Positions 35,707-43,571 of a DNA stretch of 64,000 nt are shown piece by piece. A model generated the notes under the pieces. The model worked only from the letters and a program-made list of their open reading frames with translations. It was not told the origin of the DNA and did no database searches. The translations under genes were made by a program, and so were the position numbers. The DNA comes from Variovorax davisae (lineage in GTDB: Bacteria; Pseudomonadota; Gammaproteobacteria; Burkholderiales; Burkholderiaceae_C). The stretch is from contig NZ_JASZYS010000005.1 in the NCBI RefSeq assembly GCF_030316845.1, positions 310,001 through 374,000 of the forward strand, given 5' to 3'. Positions within the stretch are counted from its first letter, which is position 1; every line of letters begins with the position of its first letter.

Positions 35707-36836
35707 GATCGGTCCGATCCGGTTCGGGGGGCGACGCGTGCGGAGCCATCGCGGTCGCGAAGTCGCCAGGCGAACCTGAAACCCTTGCCCGGAGCCGCGT
35801 CGAGAAAGCGCACGTCGTCGAATTCGCCGACCTGCGTCAGCGCCGCGGTCAGGTCGGGCAGGCTCAGTTCACCTGCCGCCGGCGCAAGGGTCGCCCGCAT
35901 GATGTCGCCCTGGATGTCGAGATCTCGGACGACGGCGCCTTGTCCTGTCACGGTGCTGCCGATGCGCTCCAGCAGCGTGGTGGCCGGCGGCTGCTGCACC
36001 AGTCGATCGGCCTGGGTCACCCATCGCTGCGCCTCCAACGCGGCTTGGCGGGCTGCCTCGATGGGACGCAGGCGTGCCGACACTTCGGTCTGGGCGCGTT
36101 GGACCTCTTCGATCCGCGCCTGGTAGAGGTAGAGCTGCGCTTGCAGCGCAACGCCGTAGCCGAGCGTCGCCAGGGTTGCACAGCCCAAGGCCATTCGCGC
36201 AACGGGCGCACCCGGCAGGGTTGCGCCGAGCGCGCGTTCGCGCAGCAGGTTGCGGCCCCACCGGCGTCCGAGTGCATTGCTGCTTCGCGCCAGGGGCAGC
36301 GTCTCGGGCCACTGGATGCCTTCCTGGCGCTCGATGTCGTCGCGCCAGATTCGCCATTCGAGGGCATCCGGCGTCTCCTCGAACCAGCCATCGTGCAGCA
36401 GGTTCCCGGCCTGCCAGAGTTGCGCATGCACACCGGCAGATCCGGGCGTTCTGAGCAGTACCGCGCCATCGGGCGAAGGTGGTTTCGTGAGCACGCTGCT
36501 TGGCAGGACTTCGATGCGCGAAGCCGGCAGCCCCTGGCGTCCGGCGAACGACTGGACGAACGCGCGATCCCACAACCAGAGATGCAGCGCATCGCCTTGT
36601 CGCGCCACGAAAACGTCAGGATGCACGACCGGAGATCGCGCGAGCAATTGCAGCCGTGCATAGGAGCGCAGCCGCAGGAGCGGGATGCCGCGTGCGTCGA
36701 GCCGCAGGTAGAGGCACAGGCTGCGCGGCACGACGAGCACCACGCCGAGCGCATGGCGCAACGCGCTGGGCCCTTTGCCCTCGGCCAGGGTTAGATCGTT
36801 GCCTTGCTCGTCAAAAAGATAGCAGCTTCTTAACAT
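35703..36836 (-). CDS. type II secretion GspL-like protein
   Basis: 377 residues. An actin-like cytoplasmic part (about 1-215) precedes one transmembrane helix (about 220-240: ARMALGCATLATLGYGVAL). A periplasmic coiled segment with repeated Glu/Gln/Arg (about 245-290) and a ferredoxin-like domain follow. This matches GspL/PilM-PilN fusions, which recruit GspE to the inner membrane platform. ATG 36836 overlaps the gspK-like gene by 26 bp. Sequence is divergent; the call depends partly on operon order. Confidence 0.65.
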   Translation of the reverse strand: MLRSCYLFDEQGNDLTLAEGKGPSALRHALGVVLVVPRSLCLYLRLDARGIPLLRLRSYARLQLLARSPVVHPDVFVARQGDALHLWLWDRAFVQSFAGRQGLPASRIEVLPSSVLTKPPSPDGAVLLRTPGSAGVHAQLWQAGNLLHDGWFEETPDALEWRIWRDDIERQEGIQWPETLPLARSSNALGRRWGRNLLRERALGATLPGAPVARMALGCATLATLGYGVALQAQLYLYQARIEEVQRAQTEVSARLRPIEAARQAALEAQRWVTQADRLVQQPPATTLLERIGSTVTGQGAVVRDLDIQGDIMRATLAPAAGELSLPDLTAALTQVGEFDDVRFLDAAPGKGFRFAWRLRDRDGSARVAPRTGSDRS

Positions 36837-37872
36837 TGTAAATCTGTTTCGCTGGAGGCGAGTCCGGCCAGGGCAGGACGCGTGGTGGAGAGCGCGGCTC
36901 GGCCGCAGAGGAGGTGGGGGATGGCGAGGCGGTCGAGGTGTCGGGCGTCACGGCGCGCGTCGACGGCTCGACGATCTGCCAGGGTCGCCCTTCGACATCC
37001 GGTGTCAACCGCAAGGTGTATTGCAGGCGCCAAGGGCCGTTGTCCGCCTGCCGATGGACGACGCGCACGGTCCGCTGGACGACGTAGGACGTCCCGCTCA
37101 AACCTGCCTCAGGACCGGTGAAGGCCCGCAGCCGCTGGGTCGTGGCTTGCAGTTCGACAGGATCGTCACGGCCTTCCTGGGCGGCGGCCTGGATCAAGTC
37201 GTCGGTCACGCCCTGCGCCCGCAGTACCGTCGGCGGCGAGGTGGCCGGATTGGGGTACCGGGCCGCCGACTCCTCTACCGTGAAGGCCCGATCGCAATGG
37301 CTGGCTTCGAGCAACGGCCGCACGTCGGCCCATCGCATGACGCCCCACAGTTCGCCCACCGACAGCAGGGGGGCATTTCGCGGTGGCGCGAGCGACTTCG
37401 CCTCGTAGGCCTCGCGCTCCGCGCCCTGGGTCCTGACCAGATCGTCGCCGTCCGTGTAGTCTTCCAGGGCATCGATCAGCGGGTCGACCGCCGAGCCGTC
37501 GATGCCGCATGTTTGCAGAAACTTCCCGAGCAAGGCTCGTTGGGGCGCGTTGAGGCCGATCAGGCCGCCGACGTCCTGCAGGCTTGCGGTGCTGCCCGGC
37601 ATCACCTGGTAGTCGGTGCCGTCGGCGCGCACGCGCTTGACGTCGTCGGTGAAGCTGTTGGCATCGGTTCCGGTGCCGGAAAGCCAGTAGAGCAAATGAG
37701 CCCGGGTCCCGTAGGCGCTTTGCATGAAGTCCACGCGGTGGCGCAACTGCGCCACGCGCTCTGCCGCGGTCAGCGTGATCCCGCTCACCGACGCCACGAC
37801 GACCGTGAGCCCGGCCAGAAGCCAAAGAACGGCCGCCAGCGCGAAGCCCTGCTGAGCCTTGCCTGCCTTCAT
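36811..37872 (-). CDS. gspK: type II secretion minor pseudopilin GspK
   Basis: 353 residues. The prepilin-like N-terminus is QQG followed by FALAAVLWLLAGLTVVV, lacking the usual Glu5, as in GspK proteins. A large periplasmic domain has GGLIGLNAPQRALL and the helix-hairpin-helix-like SVGELWGVMRW. GspK caps the pseudopilus tip with GspI and GspJ. A Pro/Ser/Thr-rich tail (about 310-345) is present. ATG 37872 overlaps the GspJ stop by 4 bp; a longer frame to 38094 has no start-like sequence. Confidence 0.85.
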   Translation of the reverse strand: MKAGKAQQGFALAAVLWLLAGLTVVVASVSGITLTAAERVAQLRHRVDFMQSAYGTRAHLLYWLSGTGTDANSFTDDVKRVRADGTDYQVMPGSTASLQDVGGLIGLNAPQRALLGKFLQTCGIDGSAVDPLIDALEDYTDGDDLVRTQGAEREAYEAKSLAPPRNAPLLSVGELWGVMRWADVRPLLEASHCDRAFTVEESAARYPNPATSPPTVLRAQGVTDDLIQAAAQEGRDDPVELQATTQRLRAFTGPEAGLSGTSYVVQRTVRVVHRQADNGPWRLQYTLRLTPDVEGRPWQIVEPSTRAVTPDTSTASPSPTSSAAEPRSPPRVLPWPDSPPAKQIYNVKKLLSF

Positions 37873-38531
37873 CGTGCGAATCCGAGGAAATCCTGCAAGG
37901 CCTTGAGGTTGGCGGCCTTGGGCTTGTAGAGCGCGCCTTCGAAGATGGCGGTACGCACCAGCACCTTGTCGTCCGCGGCCGGGCGCACCAGCAACTCGCT
38001 GGGCAACTCGTCGGCCCGGTTCTCTGCGGGTGGCCAACTGACGTACTCCTTGCCAGCGCGGTCGATGTAGCTGAAGCGGAGGCTCCCTGGCCATCGGACC
38101 CAGCGCGTCGCGGCCTCCTGGGACTTCGTTCCCACCCGGTCGACGGTGCGAACCGACAGATCGGTGCCCGTGCGGCCATCCGGTAGTGACACTGGTTCGA
38201 GCGTGACATGAACGCGCTGCGGCGCACCCGGCGCTGCGAGGGGAGAGGCCAGCGTGAGGCAGTCGAACGCGTCCGCCGTGCCTGTCAGCCGGGAACTCGA
38301 ATGCTCGGTCAACACGAGATTGGAAACCAGTTCTTGCAGTGCGCGGGTGCGCAACCAGCGCTCCTGGAAGCCGCCCCCGCTCTCGGCTGCCACGCGCAGG
38401 ATCTGGGCCACCTGCGTGAAGGCGCTCGACATCACGCCGATGACGAAACCCAGGATCACGATCGTCACCAGGAGCTCGATCAGCGTGAAGCCGCTCTGCC
38501 GCAGCGGCCGGGGATGCGAGACGGAGGGCAT
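37869..38531 (-). CDS. gspJ: type II secretion minor pseudopilin GspJ
   Basis: 220 residues. The prepilin cleavage site RQSG/FTLIELLVTIVILG (about 12-27) has Glu5. The remaining domain fits GspJ by length and by position between gspI and gspK. It belongs to the pseudopilus tip complex. ATG 38531 (MPSVSHPR) is preferred to the longer frame because it places the prepilin motif about 15 residues from the start. Gap to gspI is 4 bp. Confidence 0.85.
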   Translation of the reverse strand: MPSVSHPRPLRQSGFTLIELLVTIVILGFVIGVMSSAFTQVAQILRVAAESGGGFQERWLRTRALQELVSNLVLTEHSSSRLTGTADAFDCLTLASPLAAPGAPQRVHVTLEPVSLPDGRTGTDLSVRTVDRVGTKSQEAATRWVRWPGSLRFSYIDRAGKEYVSWPPAENRADELPSELLVRPAADDKVLVRTAIFEGALYKPKAANLKALQDFLGFAR

Positions 38532-38535
38532 GTTT

Positions 38536-39042
38536 CTATTTCTGCGCAGCGGGCTCGACGGGTCGATCGCCTTTGCCGATCTTGTCGAGCAGCGCCGCCA
38601 CCCCGCCTGCGACCTCGCCGACCTGTCGGAAACCGGTGACAGGCAGCACCATGTCGAACTGGGTCGCCGGAATGGTGGACGGCAGCGAAACATGCGCCGT
38701 TACTTCGTGCAGCGACACCTCGTAGGCGCCCGGTGCGCGAACTTCGTTCAATGCGCTCACGGCGTCGAGCAATGGTCGGCTCGTCCAGGAAAACTCGTAG
38801 CCGGCCATTTGCACCGCGCCTTCCGGGCGGGCGCTTGGATTGATGGCCCGCAGGTAGTCCAGGACTTCGAGCCGAACCATCTGAAGATGCTCTTCGGTGC
38901 GCAGGCGCGACATCGTCGACACACTTTGAGAAAGCCAGCTGAACGCGGCCGATGCGCCGATGCTCAGGATCACCAGCGCGGCAATGACTTCCAGCAGGCT
39001 GAAGCCCGAAGCGGCGCGGGGCGGTTGTCGGCGCGCCTTCAT
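38536..39042 (-). CDS. gspI: type II secretion minor pseudopilin GspI
   Basis: 168 residues. The prepilin site is AASG/FSLLEVIAALVILS with Glu5. The short periplasmic domain matches the GspI group by length and by order. It starts the tip complex with GspJ and GspK. Start ATG 39042 overlaps the gspH stop by 4 bp. Confidence 0.82.
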   Translation of the reverse strand: MKARRQPPRAASGFSLLEVIAALVILSIGASAAFSWLSQSVSTMSRLRTEEHLQMVRLEVLDYLRAINPSARPEGAVQMAGYEFSWTSRPLLDAVSALNEVRAPGAYEVSLHEVTAHVSLPSTIPATQFDMVLPVTGFRQVGEVAGGVAALLDKIGKGDRPVEPAAQK

Positions 39043-39497
39043 GGTCGCTTCCGCTCGATGCTGACATCGCAGCTGCCTTCGTCCACGCGCAGCATCAGCG
39101 TCGTAAGGCCCGAGCGAAGCTCGAGCGCCGCCGGCGCGCAAAAGCCCGCTGCCGAGAAAGTCAACGTGCTGCCATCCGCAAGGCGCCAGCCGTCGGGAAG
39201 CGCGAAGGCCGGCTGGCCGTCGGCCAAGGGGTGCGCTGCCGTTTCCGAGGTCAGAACGAAAGCCTGGGACAGCATGGCGGTCCGCGCATAGAGCCGTTGG
39301 AGGCGCGACGCCAGCTCGGTCGATTGCACCCTGTCGTCGAGGCCGTCGAACCAGCGTTGGAAGGAGGGCAGGACGATCGCCGACAACATCGCGAACAGCA
39401 CCAGTACCGCCATCATCTCGATCAGGGTGAATCCTTGCCGGCGTGCCCTGTACCGCGCGCGCTGGGCGCTCGCAGAAGGCATGTCGTTGCGGACCAT
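39039..39497 (-). CDS. gspH: type II secretion minor pseudopilin GspH
   Basis: 152 residues. The prepilin site is RRQG/FTLIEMMAVLVLFAML with Glu5. The periplasmic domain has alternating beta strands (FALPDGWRL, LTFSAAGFC) as in GspH, which links the tip to the GspG rod. ATG 39497 is chosen; ATG 39482 is also possible. A longer upstream frame to 39803 is antisense-like shadow over gspG and is discarded. Confidence 0.83.
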   Translation of the reverse strand: MVRNDMPSASAQRARYRARRQGFTLIEMMAVLVLFAMLSAIVLPSFQRWFDGLDDRVQSTELASRLQRLYARTAMLSQAFVLTSETAAHPLADGQPAFALPDGWRLADGSTLTFSAAGFCAPAALELRSGLTTLMLRVDEGSCDVSIERKRP

Positions 39498-39531
39498 TGC
39501 GGACTCTTTGTGAGGCACGTTTCGGCCCGGC

Positions 39532-40008
39532 TCAATGTTCGCCGATGTCGGCGTCCAGGCCTTCGCCGCCCGGCTTGCCGTCGGCGCCGAGCGAGATGAT
39601 GGACACGGGCTTGCCGTCGTTGCCTGGAACCTTAATGGCGTAGGGCGTGTTCCAAGGGTCGACCGGAATCTTGCCCTCGATGTAGGGCCCCTTCCACAGG
39701 CTCTTTGCCGTTTCGTCGTCGGTGGGCGGGCTTGCCAGCCACTGGAGTGCCTGGTCGCCCGCGGGGATCCGCCCGACGTCGAGCCGCATGATCTGGACGG
39801 CACTTTCCAGCATCTTGATCTGGGTCTGTGCCGTCTTGACCTTGCTGGAGTCGACCTTGCCGAAGATGCGGGGGCCGACCAGTCCGGCGAGCAGGCCGAT
39901 GATGACCATCACGACCAGCATTTCGAGCAGCGTGAAGCCGCGTGCGCGGTGCTGGGTCCTGGAACGGGCGGCGGACGAACGAGAAGAAGAACGTGCTTGA
40001 GGATTCAT
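39532..40008 (-). CDS. gspG: type II secretion major pseudopilin GspG
   Basis: 158 residues. The leader peptide is long and basic (about 24 residues), then RARG/FTLLEMLVVMVIIGLLAG with Glu5. DPWNTPYAIKVPG and the C-terminal ISLGADGKPGGEGLDADI are hallmarks of GspG, including the calcium-binding loop. It forms the pseudopilus rod that pushes substrate through GspD. No prepilin peptidase gene is in the window, so one must be encoded elsewhere. Confidence 0.95.
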   Translation of the reverse strand: MNPQARSSSRSSAARSRTQHRARGFTLLEMLVVMVIIGLLAGLVGPRIFGKVDSSKVKTAQTQIKMLESAVQIMRLDVGRIPAGDQALQWLASPPTDDETAKSLWKGPYIEGKIPVDPWNTPYAIKVPGNDGKPVSIISLGADGKPGGEGLDADIGEH

Positions 40009-40049
40009 GGGATTGGAAGGGACTCTAAGAATGGCGCACCAGGGTGCGG

Positions 40050-41291
40050 TCAGATCACATTGGTCAGGCTGGTGATGGCGACCATGACGGAAATCATGAT
40101 TCCGCCGAGCAACACCGAGACCATCAGGATGGTCAGAGGCTCCAGCAGGACGAGAAATTGCTTCAGGCTTTGCTCGCTGCTCGCTCGATGCAGGGCCGCC
40201 AGCGACGCGACCGTCTTGGGCAAGGCGCCGGAACGTTCGCCCACGCGAATCAGGTTCAGGCCGATCGCATCGACAAAATGGTGCGCCTGCATCGCGTCGG
40301 CCAGCGCCTTGCCGCTGCGGACGTCACCGACGATCAAGTCCGCCTTGCGCCGCCACTGAGCGCCGGTCAGCGAGTTGCGCGAGTGTGCGAGCGCTTCGAG
40401 CAGGGGCACGTGGTGGTCCAGAAGCACAGTCAGCATGCTGCCCCAACGTGCCAGTTCGACGTGGCGGATCCAATTGCCCAGCAGCGGTGCAGCGCTGGCG
40501 GCCTCCCAAAGCCAGGCGCGAGTGCCCGGCCGGGAGAGGGCCGCGGCCAGTCCTGTGGCGCCGACGGCGGCCACGCCGAGCGCCAGCAGCTTGTTGCTGA
40601 CCAGCCAGAGGCCCGACTGAAGCACCCATTTCGACATCCAGGGCAGATCGGCCTTCGGGTTGCTCAGGATGTTGGCGAACTTCGGCACGACGAAGACGAA
40701 CACGACCAGCGTGGCGACCAGCCCGCTGACCACCAGCAGCAGCGGGTAGGTGAGCGCATTGCGCGCCTCGCGCCGGAAGCGGGCATCGGCATCCATCTGT
40801 TGCGCGGCCGACCGCAGCGACTGGGCCAGTTTGCCCGTCTCTTCGCCGGCGCTCACCAGTTCGTGCACGTATTCGGGGATGCGCAGCGTCGACTCGCTCA
40901 ATGCGCGAGCGAAGCCGGCGCCGGACCGCAGGCTCGCGTAGACCCCACGCAGCGCATCGCCCAATGGATGAGCGGCGTAGCCCTGGGCGATGTTTTCGAC
41001 GCCATCGGCCAGCGGGACCCCGGCTTCCAGCAGCGTGGCCAGTTCCTGCACGGCCACCAGCAGGTCGGACTGCGACACTTGGGTCTTGCCGCGCCGGACC
41101 CAACCGGCAAGCAGCGCCTTGCCCGAGCCGGGGTCGTGTGCCTGCACTTGGCTGCCGGCTTCCTTCAGGTCGAAGACCTGGCAGCCGCGTCTGGCCAGGT
41201 TCGCGAGCGCCTGAGACGTCGACGCCGCCTCGAGCGTGCCTGAGATGCGCTTGCCTGCGCCATCGAGGCCCTTGTAGTTGAAACTTGGCAT
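40050..41291 (-). CDS. gspF: type II secretion inner membrane platform protein GspF
   Basis: 413 residues. Two repeated helical GspF domains each precede membrane segments (three transmembrane helices in total). The N-terminal MPSFNYKGLDGAGKRISG and LRIPEYVHELVSAGEETGKL are typical. The C-terminal helix ILMVSVLLGGIMISVMVAI precedes LTNVI. It forms the rotor-like core contacting the GspE ATPase. 12 bp downstream of gspE and 41 bp upstream of gspG. Confidence 0.95.
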   Translation of the reverse strand: MPSFNYKGLDGAGKRISGTLEAASTSQALANLARRGCQVFDLKEAGSQVQAHDPGSGKALLAGWVRRGKTQVSQSDLLVAVQELATLLEAGVPLADGVENIAQGYAAHPLGDALRGVYASLRSGAGFARALSESTLRIPEYVHELVSAGEETGKLAQSLRSAAQQMDADARFRREARNALTYPLLLVVSGLVATLVVFVFVVPKFANILSNPKADLPWMSKWVLQSGLWLVSNKLLALGVAAVGATGLAAALSRPGTRAWLWEAASAAPLLGNWIRHVELARWGSMLTVLLDHHVPLLEALAHSRNSLTGAQWRRKADLIVGDVRSGKALADAMQAHHFVDAIGLNLIRVGERSGALPKTVASLAALHRASSEQSLKQFLVLLEPLTILMVSVLLGGIMISVMVAITSLTNVI

Positions 41292-41303
41292 CGGGATGCT
41301 CGG

Positions 41304-43013
41304 CTAGCCGGTGGACAGGGCTTCTTCGACCGTGGTCGTGCCGTCCCAGGCCTTGAGCAAGCCGTCCTGCAACATGGAACGCACGCCCTGGCTGCGCAGC
41401 AAGTCGATCAGCTCCGACTCGTTGCAATCGGGCCGGATGTGCCGGCGGATGTCTTCCGTCACGTCGAACAATTCGTAGACGGCCACGCGACCGAGGTACC
41501 CGGTGTGCAGGCAGGCGTCGCAGCCGCGGGCTTCTCGCAGTGCAGGCGGGCCCGGCTCAAGACCCGGACACTGCGCCTGCAGGCTGCGGATGGCCGACTG
41601 GATCAGCGCCGACTGCTGTGCAGCCTCGACTGCGACGGGCACGCTGCAATGCGGGCAAAGTCGCCGGATGAGTCGTTGCGCCATGATGCCGCGCAGGCTC
41701 GATGCCAGCAGGAAGACCTCGATGCCCATGTCGATCAGACGGCTGATGGCGCCGGCGCCGCTGTTGGTGTGCAGCGTCGAGAACACCAGGTGGCCCGTCA
41801 ATGCGGATTGCACGGCGATGGCCGCAGTTTCATGGTCCCGGATCTCGCCGATCAGGATCACATCGGGATCGTGGCGCAGGATGGAGCGCAGGGCAGAAGC
41901 AAAGGTGTAGCCGATGTCCGCATTGACCTGCAACTGCGTGATGCCGTGCAGCTTGTACTCGACAGGGTCTTCGACCGTGATGATCTTGTTGAGCCCGTCG
42001 TTGCCGAGGTCGAGCGCCGTGTACAGCGTGGTGGTCTTGCCCGATCCGGTGGGGCCCGTGACCAGCACGATGCCGTTGGGCACTTGAACCCAGCGCGTGA
42101 ACAGGGCCGAGTGATCGGCCCGCATGCCCAGGTCCGACAGGGCGTAGGTCTGGCGCTCCTGCCGAAGCAGGCGCATGACGACCGACTCGCCGCGCACGCC
42201 CGGCAGCACCGAAACCCGGATGTCGAAGCTCTCGCCGTGGATGCGCGCCGTCATCCGGCCATCCTGTGGCAGGCGCCGTTCCGCGATGTCCAGCTGCGAC
42301 AGGATCTTGATGCGGCAGACCGTGGCGTCGAAGCGATCGAGGGGAACACGCTGCAGTGGGCGCATCACGCCGTCGACGCGGACCCGGACTTCGAACTGGC
42401 GCTCGCCGGGTTCGATGTGGATGTCCGACGCGCGCTGCGTCATGGCCTGGCTCAACAGGCTGTTGACCAGCTCGACGATCGGTCCTTCCTCGGCCAGCTC
42501 GCGCAGGTGGGCGATGCCTCCCGCATGCACAGTCGGGGATTGGGCGTTCCCTTCGATTTGCGACAGGACGCTTTCCAGGTCGTTCAGCCGCGCAAGCCGC
42601 ATCGACGGTTTGCCCAGGGCCCCGTTGCCGCTCTTGATGCGCAACAACTCGGCCAACGGCCGCGTCGGCACATCGGCGACGGCGCAAACCACCCGGCTTT
42701 CTTCCAGCCAGACCACGACGGCATGCTCGCGGCACCAGCTGATGTTGAGCTGGAGCGAGGCCAGCGCTTCGCGAATCCGCGGCTCCAGCGCGGCCAGCTC
42801 GCTGCCGGCAACGAGCGGCCAGCCGGTGTAGTCCTGCAGCGACTGTGCCAACTGCTCTTCCGGCACCATGCCGGTGCGGCGCAGCAGGGCCAGCAGCGAC
42901 TCGGCGCGCATGGGCCCCAGCGCCAGCAACTGCTCGTTGACGGCGTCGCCGAAGATCCCGGCATTGCGCAGGTACTCGTCGAAGGAAGGGACGCGGGTCG
43001 CGGCCGCGGTCAT
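41304..43013 (-). CDS. gspE: type II secretion ATPase GspE
   Basis: 569 residues. The N1 domain (about 1-150) is followed by the ATPase: Walker A GPTGSGKTTT (about 325), the Asp box ITVEDPVEY, Walker B ILIGEIRDHETA, and His box GHLVFSTLHTN. The Cys-rich insertion CPHC ... CDAC (about 450 and 490) binds zinc in many GspE proteins. It powers pseudopilus assembly from the cytoplasm. ATG 43013 overlaps the preceding SoxY-like gene by 4 bp. Confidence 0.96.
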   Translation of the reverse strand: MTAAATRVPSFDEYLRNAGIFGDAVNEQLLALGPMRAESLLALLRRTGMVPEEQLAQSLQDYTGWPLVAGSELAALEPRIREALASLQLNISWCREHAVVVWLEESRVVCAVADVPTRPLAELLRIKSGNGALGKPSMRLARLNDLESVLSQIEGNAQSPTVHAGGIAHLRELAEEGPIVELVNSLLSQAMTQRASDIHIEPGERQFEVRVRVDGVMRPLQRVPLDRFDATVCRIKILSQLDIAERRLPQDGRMTARIHGESFDIRVSVLPGVRGESVVMRLLRQERQTYALSDLGMRADHSALFTRWVQVPNGIVLVTGPTGSGKTTTLYTALDLGNDGLNKIITVEDPVEYKLHGITQLQVNADIGYTFASALRSILRHDPDVILIGEIRDHETAAIAVQSALTGHLVFSTLHTNSGAGAISRLIDMGIEVFLLASSLRGIMAQRLIRRLCPHCSVPVAVEAAQQSALIQSAIRSLQAQCPGLEPGPPALREARGCDACLHTGYLGRVAVYELFDVTEDIRRHIRPDCNESELIDLLRSQGVRSMLQDGLLKAWDGTTTVEEALSTG

Positions 43014-43555
43014 TTCGACCTCGCATCGTCGATGTCGAACCCGACCTTGACCTCGCGTCGAACGCCGAAGTACCTGCCCCTCGCCTGGGCGACCAACAGC
43101 AGGGTCTGCGTGGCGTCGAGCTTGACTGTCGCACGCGCCTCCGGCGGCTCGTGCGGCCCGAACTTGAACTGAGCCAGCAGGGCGCCGGTGGCCAGCGCAT
43201 CGGGCTGCAGCGTGAGCAGCCACATCCGCTGGGTCTGCGGCATGACGCTCGTCATCCGGACGATCACCTCGCCGCTTCGCACCACGTCCGGCACGTCCAA
43301 CAGGAGTTCATTGCCGCTTTCCAGCTTGTCGACCGTGATCGCTGGCGTCAGGGCCGCCAGCACCGCTTCTGCGGTCTTGACTGCAAACAGGGGGTCCGTC
43401 GGCGCCGGGCTTTGGGCCTGGACGGGCGGGTGGCTCAAGCCGGCGGCGGCCAGCATCGCGAGCGCATGCCTGCGCGTCGGCCGGCGGCCCCGCTCACCCG
43501 CCGCGCCAAGCCGGCTGCCGGCGTCGACCCGTCCGCTGATGAATTGATCGGTCAT
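43010..43555 (-). CDS. exported SoxY-like domain protein between gspD and gspE
   Basis: 181 residues. A twin-arginine-like signal (RRPTRRHALAMLAAAGL, about 24-40) precedes an Ig-like domain with the SoxY pattern: LLLDVPDVVRSGEVIVRMTS, then FKFGPHEPPEARATVKLD, then LLLVAQARGRYFGVRREVKV. The C-terminal GGCGG sulfur-carrier tail of true SoxY is absent; the chain ends VGFDIDDARSK. It is therefore unlikely to carry thiosulfate and may be an exported chaperone or a binding partner for the secretion system (inference). It is coupled to gspE by a 4-bp overlap and starts 16 bp after gspD. ATG 43555 is preferred over 43594, which overlaps gspD. Confidence 0.7.
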   Translation of the reverse strand: MTDQFISGRVDAGSRLGAAGERGRRPTRRHALAMLAAAGLSHPPVQAQSPAPTDPLFAVKTAEAVLAALTPAITVDKLESGNELLLDVPDVVRSGEVIVRMTSVMPQTQRMWLLTLQPDALATGALLAQFKFGPHEPPEARATVKLDATQTLLLVAQARGRYFGVRREVKVGFDIDDARSK

Positions 43556-43571
43556 CTTGGGTTGTCCTGTT

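Noticed and set aside
41439..43172. 577-codon open frame on the plus strand opposite gspE
   Set aside because: Antisense to gspE with intact Walker motifs; composition is shadow-like.
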